Of a stretch of DNA of 64,000 nt, positions 12,286 to 23,049 are shown piece after piece. The stretch is from assembly GCA_039000515.1 (NCBI GenBank), contig JBCFYV010009882.1, forward strand, positions 48,063,639 to 48,127,638, in the 5' to 3' direction. Position 1 is the first letter of the stretch. The number at the start of each line of letters is the position of its first letter. Origin of the DNA: Timema cristinae. Taxonomy: Eukaryota > Arthropoda > Insecta > Phasmatodea > Timematidae. A program made the translations under genes and the position numbers. The notes under the pieces are model-generated. The model saw only the letters and a program-made list of their open reading frames with translations, was not told where the DNA came from and did no database searches.

Positions 12286-12345
12286 GGTGCGGTCAGATTG
12301 TGCAAGCGCGCGCGCTCGAACCGGAACAGTCTATTTCACAGGCGC
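12286..12345 (+). mobile_element. TTAA MITE, terminal fragment
   Basis: TTAA followed by GGTGCGGTCAGA matches the left end of the TTAA MITE family. It then passes into a GCGCGCGCGC-rich stretch and loses similarity. Confidence 0.5.
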
Positions 12346-12778
12346 TGGGCAATGTTATTGTCTGTTGATTCATTGAGTGCTAAGAAAACGTCTCACTTTG
12401 ACCTGATATTTGACTTTTTTATAATTATATATAGGTTTAGCACATTTGCTACTAACGGCCTAATTTAATTGGTAAGACCATGAACCATATATATCTCGTA
12501 TATGTAAAAGGGATATGTTAAAATATTATAATCATAGTAGGCCTTTGCTAATAAGAATTACCATAGGCGCAGAGAGAGGATGGGAAAATCACAACAATAA
12601 ATCACTTGTCAAAACCCACCCTCTGTTCATTGAGCCAAGATTCGAGCCTTTGCCCTATCGAGAGTTATCTGCTAATCACGCGCTCGCTCGCCAGTTTGGC
12701 CACGCAGTCTCTCGCTCGCTCGCAAGCGTGTCAGTCTGGCAGAACCCTTAGATTAATTCGTGATTAACACTTTTGCTG

Positions 12779-13014
12779 CCCACTTCAGTGGCCGCATGAT
12801 CTAACGCGCTAATCTCGTGTTAGACTAGACTGCTGAAGATGAGGAGATTGGGGTTAAATCCCAGCCGGGTGCACTGTGGGCGGTTTTTCCTAAATGGTTT
12901 TCCGAGCTTACTCCATGCAAATGTGCGTGAATTTCCTCTAAATAAAGCCTTCCTAATCCATACCCCATCAGTGTAATTATTACATAACAGATAGTAAGAT
13001 GCGGTGCTAAAAAA
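12779..13014 (+). mobile_element. SINE family A, full length
   Basis: Head CACTTCAGTGGCCGCATGAT with B box GGGGTTAAATCCC, body with TTTTTCCTAAATGGTTTTCC, and tail AGATAGTAAGATGCGGTGCT followed by A-rich sequence. The head GGCCGCATGGTCTAA-type stretch is close to tRNA-Leu (GGCCGAGTGGTCTAAGGCGC), including room for a long variable arm. Confidence 0.9.
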
Positions 13015-14703
13015 TACACTTTTGTTAAACATACAGGGTAAATAAGCTATTCAAGCTTCCCAAGGTAGAGATAGCGAGGTGAGCTCTGAGCTTGAATATA
13101 ATCTTAGAACATTTTTAAGTCCTTTACTTGTCCCAGGGCTCTGCACCTCATAAAAATCTACAAGAAATCATACTTCTGGTGCAATCCTCTAATGATAATT
13201 TTGAGTATTTTCAACACTTGAAATATTAGTAAAACATCTCATAATTCATCCATATCGAGAAGATGTTTGAACACATTTTGCACTTACTGTCCCAGATTCG
13301 CTTCCATAGAAGAGTACAGGCCATCCCAAGGTTATGTATAGGTGTATTTGGGTTTGTTTTGTATCAATGATGGTCTCAAAGTAAAATTTTAATAAACCCC
13401 ATCATTTTAATAGTATGCTAAGTAGTTTTCATTTGTAAGTACGATTATTTGTATCATGATAATTGGTATAATATCTTAGATATAATCTCATTTATATTTC
13501 ATAGAAGCTTGATATTCAAACACAGTATGATGAATAAGGTTTATTTCCACAGAAAGTCTTCATTTTAGTTTGCCTATGATTTTTCCATGTTTTATATATT
13601 TGCTACTATTTGTAAGATAATAGCTAGAGCATTGTAACTGATCTTATTTTAATATTATAAAGTCCAATTCATCCGCAAAAGATATAACTTATAGCTTGAA
13701 ATGTAAATTTATTATTAAAACATCCATGTAGGTTTTGCCTCAATTCTTCATTTATTTGTTTCGTGTAGATCAGTAGGCGACTTTTTTTCAGGAGGCCTAT
13801 TGGTGGCTTTCTTCTTTATTACAATTTAATATAGTTTGAACCTAATATAAACCAAACTATATTCTTAGAAACAAGCTCAAAATGTCCACTTATATTATCG
13901 TTGTATGTATTTTCATTCACACATATATTTTATTTTATCATACCTTTTTTCTCTCGCTTTTTATGACCAAGCTGAAATAAATTTTACCTGTGATACATGT
14001 GATGTTCGTTAAAGTTTTTACTGGTTAGTTATTTACAGTTTATAACCTGATATTTAAAAGGTTAACAAATTATGCTTGAAGGAGTATTTATTCAAAATAA
14101 CACACTTCCTTACTAATTTAAGTGATAAGTTTTAAATAAAATACCAGTAAGACTAGAGTATTATGTTTTAGTTGATTTGTTTATTTACTAAACATGTTCA
14201 TAGAGCACTTGAAACAATTGTTTACGAATTAAGGTGTATGCAACTCTAAAACGTTTGAACAACACTTATGTAGATTATACAGAGCAGTGATAAAAAGGCT
14301 CTTTGTCTAACTCTTGAATTTATATATCTCCAATCCGGCAGTGTATCATTTTGACTGAGATTAAATTTGTTTTATGAATGTTGTATATATTTAGAAAAAG
14401 TTGTTCTGGAGCATTATCCATCAGTAATACCTCTAATAATGTATTTCTATTTACTCGATTGAAAACTTTTTTAAAGCTGACAAAATCTACGCGTATTTAC
14501 AGATTTAGCTTTTGGTGTTTTTCATTCAGCAATTTAACTGTCGAATATCCATCAAAAAAGGATCTTCTTTTTCAAAAACCATTGTTTTCTTCGCCAATAA
14601 AAAGGCATAGTGTTTACATATACTTTATTATGTATCATAGATTTGGTATACATTTTGTAGCCCGAGTTTTTTTATCTCCACATTTTAACTTACTACCTAT
14701 TCG
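13015..14703. other. AT-rich non-coding stretch
   Basis: No gene or repeat recognised. The plus-strand frame of 109 codons (14378-14707) is of AT-rich composition without a domain. Confidence 0.5.
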
Positions 14704-14844
14704 GTGAATGTGGGGAATGCCAGGCCTCCACCGTGGTTCGGATTCCACGTTAAACTGTAGGTCCTTCATTTCATCTCACAATCATCCTACCATTACACAT
14801 TAGCGTAAGTGCGTATAACCCGAACGGGTAGTAAGACGCGGTGC

Positions 14845-14847
<3 letters not shown>
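14704..14847 (+). mobile_element. SINE family B, 5'-truncated
   Basis: Begins inside the family B body at GTGAATGTGGGGAATGCCAG and runs through CACCGTGGTTCGGATTCCAC to the shared tail AACCCGAACGGGTAGTAAG and GACGCGGTGCTAA. The tRNA-like head is absent, typical of 5' truncation during reverse transcription. Confidence 0.92.

Positions 14848-14884
<37 letters not shown>
14845..14884 (+). repeat. (TAA)n tail of SINE B
   Basis: About 13 TAA units directly after the SINE B tail. Directly beyond it a SINE A lies in opposite orientation. Confidence 0.92.
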
Positions 14885-14885
<1 letters not shown>

Positions 14886-14886
<1 letters not shown>

Positions 14887-15110
14887 CTATTCGGACTATA
14901 CGCCTAAGTCTTAATTACTCTAATGGGTCAGGACTTGGGAAGATTTAATTTTAAAGGAAGTGAACCCGCATTTAAGTGGAGGGAGAGTTTAAAACCATTT
15001 AGGAAAAACTACCCCAGTCCACACGACCAAGATTCCGTCCCCGTCCTCAGCAGTCTAGCTCAACATGAAACTAGCGCGATATCTAATTTCGTCACCAAGG
15101 CGGGTTAGCC
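14886..15110 (-). mobile_element. SINE family A, full length, head-to-tail junction with SINE B
   Basis: Reverse complement gives CTTGGTGACGAAATTAGATA, then GAGCTAGACTGCTGAGGACG, body CTTCCTTTAAAATTAAATC and the tail without its last bases. It lies tail-to-tail with the SINE B at 14704, the (TAA)n array forming the junction. Confidence 0.88.
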
Positions 15111-15402
15111 CGAATTCAATGGGCTTATTCACCTGTAATCATCACAATATGTTTGATCTCTGTTTTTAAAATTGTAATTACTATTGATTTAATCCAAACC
15201 ATGGGTAGTTCATCTCCTTCCCATATTAAGTTTATAAATTGAAGACGTCTTGTAAGATTTGCTTGGTCAGATTATTAAAAAAACTTTAAATTTATTATGT
15301 ATTTAACCTAGGGTTTATTGCATTTTAGGTTACTAAGTAATATTGTAAAATCATTTATATAAACACGTTTTGTCTGATTGTATTTTGAAAATTTCAGTTT
15401 AA

Positions 15403-15775
15403 GGTGTGGTAAAAGTGAAGCAAAATAAGTTCAGTTTATTTTTCTTAATATTCTATAATAATTTATTTTTACCAAAGTAACTAAATATCCAGTATAATTA
15501 ATATAGAATTTAACTTTATACAACACACAGTTCCTAAATATTTATGATTATCATAATGTACATTGATGAGAAACCTTGTAGATAAAAATGTAAAAACCTA
15601 TCAAATTTCGTCATGCCTATAGTAAATATTCAAAAACTGTTGAGACTACTATGAGTATAAAATCCAACTAAATGTATTTTATTGGAGCAATGTTTTAATT
15701 ATTTTGGCCAAAAAGTTTTTTGTTATAAAAACTACAAATATGCTGACCCTGACACAAGTTACCTTACATCTCACC
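15403..15775. mobile_element. TTAA-flanked MITE, copy 2
   Basis: Left end TTAA then GGTGTGGTAAAAG; right end CTCACC then TTGA, a mutated TTAA. The internal TTTTGGCCAAAAAGTTTTTTG matches copy 1. Length (373 bp) is close to copy 1 (363 bp). Confidence 0.78.
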
Positions 15776-16870
15776 TTGAGGCGTTCCATTGCTCTTTAAC
15801 ACAATGTATTCCGATGTTGTGTGGGATGACGTTTATCATTACATTTTAATTTTCCTCGTTATTTAAACTAATTATCAAAACAACTTTGCTTGTATACATT
15901 CATGCTATTTGACTTAAATAGCATTATATTATCATTTTATTATTTTAAATGTCATTAGTTACGCATTTAAAAACACCAATTATTTTTCTTTATGTTTGGA
16001 GGTGTTACTTCTTGAAATTAACTTAACCTAGGACAATAATCATTACATTAAACAACCGAACTTATATCCTTAAACGTTAACATTTAGGTTACAAGATGAC
16101 TCCCCACACAAATAATGTTTCCTTTTACACACCATGTGGAATCAAGTCAAGGTCAACGGGAATTGTATTCAGACTTGTTATGTTAATTATGAACGTCAAA
16201 CAATGCATATGAACGTCAAATAATGTACACAGTAATATGCACATTTGTTTATCGGTGCGATGATGACTATGATACACCTGAATGTATAACTTATGTGTTA
16301 TCTAACCCTTTCAGACTCTGTGTACATTATAATGTACTGTAAATATACTTTATATTAGCACATGGTGAGTAATAATAGTGTTAATACCGCTCTGATTGTT
16401 TGCGCAGCTCAGTGGACAAGCGCTTAAAATACACTTAAAGCTACAGCTCAGTTTTTCCTCTGCTCTTTGGTTTAATGCTTGCCCAGGCAATTCACAAATG
16501 TTTAAAATACTGGTAAAGATATGAGATAGGGAAAATTTAGTGGAAATGTAAAATAATGTGCATGGAGAGAGATTGGTAAATCACATATTTTAAAAACATA
16601 TCAGTATCTCCATTCTGGATTCTATCTACAACTTACCTGACACCAGAAGCCCAAATAAGATAAGATTAACTCTTAGCCCTTTTCCCCACTTGTGCGGGTA
16701 TCAACAATCCTTTTAACAAACATTTTGTAAATAATAGGCCTATAGTTTTACTGTAACCTGCGGAAAGAGTAAACAAATGTTTATATTTGTAAACACTTTG
16801 TTTTAAAAACTTATTCATTCTTGTTTTATTCCTATTATTTGGGTTATTACACAACTACCTGCACTAGTGG
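15776..16870. other. AT-rich non-coding stretch
   Basis: No gene supported. A short direct duplication (ATGAACGTCAAA, twice near 16189-16217) is the only local structure seen. Confidence 0.5.
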
Positions 16871-17258
16871 CAGGGGTGTATCCAAGAGTTTCGTGAGAGG
16901 CGGGGGGCGTAGGCGCTTTCACAAGACTGGGCCGGCTTCCCCTTGGAAAATTCTTTCAAATTTGAAAGTAATTTAAAAATAGTTAGAAAATTTGAAAGAA
17001 AAAAGCATACAGGCTCATTGTATATGTTTTTAGCTTAATTTTTGTAAATTATTGTATATATTAAAAATATAAACCAAATTTTGACCGTGATTGACATACA
17101 AAGCAACCGGCTAGTTAGCTCTTACGTGAGAGTACAACTAGTAATGATTATAACATGGATTTAATTGGTTTAATGTTTGATCAGTATTGCTAATACTAGC
17201 TGAAGAGATTCTTGAGGGGAGCGAACGCCACGGGCATCCCCCATCTGGATCCGCCCTG
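16871..17258. mobile_element. hAT-type non-autonomous element
   Basis: Ends CAGGGGTGTATCCA and, inverted, CAGGGCGGATCCAG match the common hAT terminal form CAGGGGCGGATCCA. The 8-bp flanks are ACTAGTGG and ACCTGTGG (6 of 8 equal), as expected for an aged 8-bp target duplication. It has no transposase. Confidence 0.75.
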
Positions 17259-17279
17259 ACCTGTGGTGGCATGGAATAA

Positions 17280-17485
17280 ACGTTAAGATCGTCTAGTCTG
17301 GTTTTCTGAGATGGGAATGTTCGGATTTGAATCCCTTTTGGGAGTACTGAAGGTTTTTTTCCCCCCACTAAATGGTTTCTTCCTCAAATCAAATTATTAC
17401 ATTTTCTCTAAACTATATATTTCTCAAATCAACCCCATAAGCGTAATTAAATTCAAATATCCCGGATGATGTGACACCAAAACTA
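17280..17485 (+). mobile_element. SINE family A, old and degenerate
   Basis: Retains GTTCGGATTTGAATCCC (B box), a run matching CCACTAAATGGTTT, and CATAAGCGTAATTAAATTCA near the tail, ending in GATGTGACACCAAAAC. Many substitutions. Confidence 0.65.
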
Positions 17486-19354
17486 GAATACACAATTAGA
17501 AGATACTAATGGCAACATAAATACTAAAATAACATTCTAGAATACTTTTTTATATGTAATTTTGTGTTCCGTTTACTATGTCTATTTATGTATATAACCT
17601 AGTCATTTTGACTCCTTCCAGAAGAGGGAGGGTACTGAGTTTTTTGTCTAAACTTTAGTTAACATTGTTATGTCATAAGAACATCTTTCATTTATAAATC
17701 AGCTATGAAAGCCCACGCATGAAGCTAATCAATAGCTATATACTTTCACAATACCATAAATTAACAATGAAGCTTATTTTGATATTTGGCTTAGTTTTTA
17801 CTTTGTTTTACGAGCTAAAACCATACAAAAGTACAAACCAAACCACTCAACATTTTTCTAGCTTTAATGTATAACTAACTTATGAATAACTATCTTTAAA
17901 TACATTGCATAAGCTGTACAAAAGCCTATATTAACTGATTTTCATAACCAGTTATCCAATAAATACACTATGAGTTTTAACCATTAACATATTAAATATA
18001 TATAATATATTAATACATGTAATCCAAGATACTTATATAGTATTTACAATTAATGTAGTTATTTACTAATATTTAATCTCGACAGTCTCAAAACTGCAAC
18101 AACTGTGAAATATATTCCTAAGTATGTTTACCCTTTTTTATATGATAATAGCAATGAGGAAATCAATAATGAAACTGATGGGTTAAATCCGGCTTTTAAA
18201 AATAATTTAGTCATGCAAAATTAACAAGTATAATTTAGTTTTCTATTAGACTATAAATAGTAATCATTTATATATAAAATTATTCTGCATTGTATAACCA
18301 AGTGATTTAAACATTTATTAACAGAATTAACAAAATTTATATCAGATAGTACTTTGTAACACACAAAAGTAACTATTTATTTTTAATATTATTTATGTTA
18401 ATTTAGTTAGTTAATTTACATAGTTTTAGACTTTTTATCCCTTTTAATTGTGATTAGCATTCTTAAACACTGAAGTTATGCATTAGTTTATATTTAAAAC
18501 ATCCATAACTCCATTAAAAAAGGCGCAGTGATAATTTACCTACATCTATTCTAATACCGATTAAATCAAAAGAAAATATCTCTATTTTTATAAGTTTTAA
18601 TCCATCCAACAACACATAAGCAATCAGTAAATAAATTGAATGGCTACAATTTATTTTATTTAACGCACAGAATGACTGGTAAACTAAGTTGAACTAAATC
18701 CTAGGTAAACTTGACAAAAAGTGTATTTGGGCAAAAAAAAATTGAAATGGTGAAAAATGGTTAAACATCATCCCATGATGAATTAATTTTTAAAGTAATA
18801 ATAATAATAATAAATTTCAATAAATAATGTATATTATCATCATATTGAATTATCAACAGAACTAGCTCAGCAACAATGTTCTAGAATAACATTCCTGAAT
18901 AAAGTCAAGATTACAGTCAAGTGCGCCAAGCTTTCTTCCCCATGAAACTGTTTTCTGTCTTTTCTCAAGAAAATAATGTTCTAGTTATCTGTAATTACCA
19001 ATATTAACGATACCGCATATAATTAATCCTTGATTTAAACGCATAAATAATAATAGTATGGAAATTATTTTATATACAATAAAACTTATCAGAATTATTA
19101 GCGCGCTAAGATTAATATTTAATTTAGATTGCCAGGGAAATAGAAATTACGACAGCATTGTCACTCTAGTATATTATATGTATATGTTTATCGCAAGGGG
19201 TATTAAAGACAACCTGGGGATGTAGAAAGGTTCAGGGTAGTCAAAAGAAAATATTTTATCGTGCAATTGGACATAGGGTATAAAGCCATATTGTGAAAAT
19301 CAAATCACCTTCATTGAAACCAGCCGGGATTCAAATCCCTATATATGGGTACAT
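17486..19354. other. Very AT-rich non-coding stretch
   Basis: No gene or known repeat. A short (TAA)n run lies near 18796-18812. Likely intron of the LIM-homeobox gene that continues on the minus strand. Confidence 0.5.
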
Positions 19355-19545
19355 GGACAAAATGGCTGACTCCTCTAGTCTGTTTTGCCAGTAATGGAGA
19401 GATCGGTGTTCGAATATCATCTTGTTGAAATGAGGGTTATTTCTCCTAGATGTTTTAGCACTCTTCCTCTGCGTAAATAGAGATTTATTTTCTTTTAAGT
19501 TTTACCTTCCTCATACTTACGCCAGTTGCGTAAATATTAAAAATG
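19355..19545 (+). mobile_element. SINE family A, degenerate
   Basis: Retains GGAGAGATCGGTGTTCGAAT (B-box region), TTTCTCCTAGATGTTTTAGC and CTCTTCCTCTGCGTAAAT in family order. The final tail is lost. Confidence 0.7.
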
Positions 19546-19646
19546 TTAAATTGGTATTCTCTCTTGGACTAAACACTATTATTCAAAAATGGGAAAAATG
19601 GAATTTTGTCAAAATGTGGAATTACAAACTGGCCATTTGAATAATA

Positions 19647-19878
19647 CTACCCGTTCGGGCTATGCGCTTAAGTATCAATTAAGCTAATGGGTTAGGAATT
19701 TGGAAGGTTGAATATAGAGGATGTGAACCCACATTTGCGTGGAGGAAGAGTAGAAAACCATTTAGGAACACCCTACTCCCAGTTCACCCGGGCTAGATTC
19801 AAACCCCAATCTCTCCGGCCTCAACAATCTAGCTCAACACGAAATTAGCACGTTAGCTAACTACGCCACCGAGTTGGG
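19647..19878 (-). mobile_element. SINE family A, full length
   Basis: Reverse complement reads CTCGGTGGCGTAGTTAGCTA, then GGGGTTTGAATCTAGCCCGG, body and tail ATAGCCCGAACGGGTAGT. It is a clean reference copy of the second head subgroup. Its head end lies only about 60 bp from the 81-bp tandem repeat. Confidence 0.92.
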
Positions 19879-19939
19879 TGACCCTTTGAAGGCGTATCTG
19901 GATGAATATTAAGACCTGTGAAATATATAATAAATAACT

Positions 19940-20263
19940 TTCCTGGTGAAAGCTAGGCACAAAACTTCGTGGCCCAAATACCCATGTAATAAAGTGAGTC
20001 GTTCCTACCTGAAGAAGTTGTTCCTGGTGAAAGCTAGGCACAAAACTTCGTGGCCCAAATACCCGTGTAATAAAGTGAGTCGTTCCTACCTGAAGAAGTT
20101 GTTCCTGGTGAAAGCTAGGCACAAAACTTCGTGGCCCAAATACCCGTGTAATAAAGTGAGTCGTTCCTACCCGAAGAAATTGTTCCTGGTGAAAGTTAGG
20201 CACAACACTTTGTGTCCCAAATACCCATGCAATAAAGCGAGTCGTTCCTACCTGAAGAAGTCG
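19940..20263 (-). repeat. Four-copy 81-bp tandem repeat spanning an exon end and splice donor
   Basis: Units are 19940-20020, 20021-20101, 20102-20182 and 20183-20263, each exactly 81 bp. On the minus strand each carries GACTTCTTCAG|GTAGGAACG or a close variant, that is the last bases of the Lim1 exon plus its splice donor, followed by about 65 bp of intron. Copies 1-3 are nearly identical, and the exon-proximal copy is the most diverged. Because 81 is a multiple of three, long frames run through the array on both strands (19853-20203 minus, 19946-20329 plus). In the exon's own frame a TAG stop follows directly after each donor, so the repeat does not extend the protein. Confidence 0.95.
20247..20256 (-). 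promoter_or_regulatory. Splice donor of the Lim1 exon
   Basis: Minus strand TTCAG|GTAGG with the exon ending at 20252. It fits the consensus AG|GTRAG moderately (GTAGG in place of GTAAG). Equivalent copies lie exactly 81, 162 and 243 bp downstream, at 20171, 20090 and 20009. The last two are identical at the junction; the one at 20171 reads CGG|GTAGG. Confidence 0.85.
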
Positions 20264-20424
20264 TTCCTACAGAAGAGTTTCCCTTCCCGACTGAAGCACT
20301 TGTCAGTGAGGTTACCATGGCAGTCGTAACATCGTACACACTCGGCATGCCAGGTTCGCTCCAGGACATTGAGCAGGAACTTGTCGAGGATGGGTTTGTC
20401 GCAGCCTGCGCAAGCGATGATCAT
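20252..20424 (-). CDS. Lim1: LIM/homeobox protein Lim1 (Lhx1/5), exon with first LIM domain (partial gene)
   Basis: Lim1/Lhx1/5 proteins are nuclear transcription factors with two LIM zinc fingers, which bind cofactors of the Ldb/Chip type, and a homeodomain. They act in head, nervous system and limb patterning. This exon encodes a complete first LIM domain: C5, C8, H26, C29, C32, C35, C52 and D55 give the spacing C-x2-C-x17-H-x2-C-x2-C-x2-C-x16-C-x2-[17 protein letters not shown] and [10 protein letters not shown] are typical of the Lhx1/5 group. I place the start at the ATG at 20424 (context AACATGA), four codons before the first Cys, where family members commonly begin. The frame stays open upstream, and a good acceptor (TTGTGTTTCCAG) would begin the exon at 20474, so a longer N-terminus is possible. 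The exon ends AG|GTAGG at 20252 inside the Arg codon after NDFF, a conserved intron site. The second LIM domain and homeodomain are not in the window downstream. G+C is clearly above the surroundings. Confidence 0.93.
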
Positions 20425-20474
20425 GTTGGGCCCCGCTCCTCCTGCAGGGTGCACGGCTCCGGGATGAGCGCGCC

Positions 20475-20492
20475 CTGGAAACACAATCGTGA
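20475..20492 (-). promoter_or_regulatory. Candidate splice acceptor for the Lim1 exon
   Basis: Minus strand ACGATTGTGTTTCCAG|GGC, a modest pyrimidine tract ending in CAG. If used, the exon starts at 20474 and joins an upstream 5' UTR or coding exon in phase 1 of the frame. I cannot tell whether transcription instead starts nearby. Confidence 0.45.
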
Positions 20493-20502
20493 CATCATCC
20501 AT

Positions 20503-21185
20503 GATACCATGGGTTCAGAAATGTGGGGATTAAGACGTTGGACCCTCTACTTCCTGGCAATCACTGTACAACTCATAATGGGATGCTCACAGATAGATAT
20601 AAGAACTTACACACGGTTTACAAATCATTTTGTATGTCATGAGCCAAAAAATACTAATTTTTATTTTAATATTCACCTAAAAGGTGCATTCTTTCAATCC
20701 TCCTATAGAATGCGCACTAGCTCTGCCGACATTTAAATAACATTGTTTTACGAACATCCTAATAGTCTAGGAGAACAAAGGGCGTTTCTTGGAATAAAAT
20801 GCATTATTGTGTCTGAAAAAATTAGCTACTTATTTTTCTTATCAACTGTGAGATTTTACATACGCCTACAGTCCCAGCCCACACACACATACACAAGCAT
20901 GTGTATATATATATACATATATATAAGTATATAGGCCTTTATATACATACACAATGACTGTATAAATGTATGTGGGAAGTAACTGGGGTGTGGGTATTTG
21001 ATCTCAAAACAACACTTAAATTCCTTATGAGCACATGTCCTATGTTCGATGATGGATGAAGTAAAGCCTCCGTCCCATGTCGATTGTGGCATGTAAAATA
21101 ATCCTGGGGGGTAAGTGAAAATACCTTTCTCAGCAAAATTGATAGGCCCTTTCGCTCCCGCTCTTATAGATGCTTGTGTGCTAAT
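20503..21185. other. Non-coding flank of the Lim1 exon
   Basis: An intron or the 5' flank of the gene. It holds a TA-rich microsatellite near 20905-20945 with a CACACACATACACA run before it. Overlapping frames on both strands look like chance frames. Confidence 0.5.
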
Positions 21186-21240
21186 AATATAATCAGTCGG
21201 TTCATAAAGTGTAAGTTAAATACCTCAAATAAATATATAA
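21186..21240 (+). mobile_element. SINE family D, 3' fragment
   Basis: AATCAGTCGGTTCATAAAGT followed by GTTAAATACCTCAAATAAAT matches the 3' ends of the family D copies at 40005 and 47310. Confidence 0.7.
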
Positions 21241-21339
21241 ATAACAATTTATAATCTATGTTCAAGTGAATGGAGGTGTATTATTTTTAATTTTTAAATA
21301 AACAGCCCAAATGTTGGTTTGATATAATTTCTATCCAAA

Positions 21340-21705
21340 TGGCACTTGGTTTGCACTTAGCCTTTAGGTTGGTTAATGCTGCTTGCAACATCTGGTAGAA
21401 ATCCCATTAATAGAGGAGTTAGGGAAGTTTAGTAGTTCCCCATTGCCTTGATCACTGACTTTCTATGAGTGAAGTGAAAGGGCCTTACAATTTTACAACG
21501 AAAAGTTTTTTCCTATATATTCCAGAGTTATTTGAAATGCCACAGTAAACATAGGATTGAAGGTTTTACTTCCCCTACCAATAGAAGCTGTGCCACGGAT
21601 TTTAATAACTCAAGGAAAATTTATCGATCTCAGCTGGGTTTGAACCCATGAGCATTGGGTCCTGAGGTGAGTACTTTACCCTCAAGATCACTGAGATCGA
21701 CACTA
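21340..21705 (-). mobile_element. SINE family E, tRNA-headed
   Basis: On the minus strand the element starts with a tRNA-like head (GATCTCAGTGATCTTGAGGG, then GGGTTCAAACCCAGCTGAGAT, whose ends could pair). A body follows containing, on the plus strand, TAGTAGTTCCCCATTGCCTT and GAGTGAAGTGAAAGGGCC. The copy at 34570 has the same organisation. Confidence 0.75.
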
Positions 21706-22031
21706 CATTACCTTACATTTACAATAAACATCTCTACCCCCGGAGATTAAGGATACGCTTATTTGATTGGAATTTTTATATATATATTATTTGTTGTGGG
21801 TGAAAAAACTGTGCTTTCTGAAACTAACAGTTCACAGTTCTAGAAATAAAAGGCTCCTAAAATATTAACATTGTTTCTTAAAAAAAAAGTTTCACATATT
21901 AGGTATTGAAGTTTTGGAGCTTTGGCAGAACTATGAATTGTAAGTTTCATAAATCACAGAAATTTTCCCACAAAGCATAGATACAATGTTAACGGTAAAA
22001 CTAAAATCAAAAGTCGTAGGAGAAGCCTTAA

Positions 22032-22370
22032 GGTGAGAGTGTAGGTGACACGAGAAAAAAAAAATCAGTGTGTCTGCTGTTTTTACAGAAAAACTTTTTA
22101 ACACAAATAAATCAAGTAGTTTTTACAGTAAATACATAGAGTTTATCACAATAGCATTTGATAAAAACTTTTAAATGAAGAGCAAAAGTTGTCATCATAT
22201 TCTAGGACAAACTTAACAAATAACCAAGAACTGTTGATATTACCACATAAAGAAAATTAAAAAATTAAACTCTGTTTCTGCTGGAGAAATATTTTATTCA
22301 TTTTGGCAAAAAAAAGCTTTGCTATAAATACTTGGAAAACACTGGCCTTTTCTCGCGTCCCTACACTCCC
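22032..22370. mobile_element. TTAA-flanked MITE, copy 3
   Basis: Left end TTAA then GGTGAGAGTGTAGGTGAC. The interior resembles copies 1 and 5 (AAAAACTTTT, then ACTGTTGATATTACCACATA, then TGCTGGAGAAATATTTT). The right end CGTCCCTACACTCCCAACT is diverged. Confidence 0.75.
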
Positions 22371-23049
22371 AACTAAGCAGTAAAATAGACCTTCGTGAAT
22401 GTATAAGCGTAGTTACAAATAAATTAAAACAAAATGTATGTACATTACAGAAAATAAGGTTATAGTAAATCTTGTAAGTTTGGTTGAGGCTATTATATTT
22501 TATTGATAAACTATTATTGGTATCAATTTCTGTTTTGGTGCCTATAGGTTTTATAAGAGTAATGTTTATATTAATGTCTGAATGAAAGACATTTGTGGAG
22601 TGTAAATAGAGAAGGCTGTAAGTGCAGAAAACAAAAACTTTCAGAAATCACATTTTAGTGAAATCTGGAGTGGTTTTAGGCTTGCTAAATACCAAAAAAA
22701 TATATTTCTGATTAAAATACCTTTTTAAATTATTTACTGGAGCTGGTTTTATTTTTAAAATGTTTATAAGTATATACGCAGACAACGATGAATGTACCTT
22801 CTTTAACATAAGAAACTGATGGAAGTTCCAGGGTGAATTTAGGTATCATAATATAATTTTGATTATTGGTATAACTAGAACTAAGCACACACACATACAT
22901 TGAACACAATTTTTTGGAATGAGCTAAGATGGTTAGCAGTAAAAAAGTAAAGGAAGATTCCAATCACATAATAAAATGTTTAATATAAAATTATATGAAT
23001 GGTTTGAAAAAAAAATCAGTTTACACGTACGAGTAAAAGAGCAAACATT
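22371..23049. other. AT-rich non-coding stretch
   Basis: No gene or repeat recognised. Confidence 0.5.

Noticed and set aside
1..20251. Second LIM domain or homeodomain exons of the Lim1 gene downstream on the minus strand
   Set aside because: I looked for a second cysteine-rich LIM block and a homeodomain WFQNRR block and found none in the supplied open frames; they probably lie outside the window.
19853..20329. Repetitive protein frames on both strands (116 and 127 codons) at the 81-bp repeat
   Set aside because: The unit is a multiple of three, so any stop-free unit yields a long frame. The frames differ from the LIM exon frame and cross the splice donor.
20317..20736. Plus-strand frame of 139 codons antisense to the LIM exon
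   Set aside because: Its open first part is the shadow of the GC-rich LIM exon; the rest has no domain.
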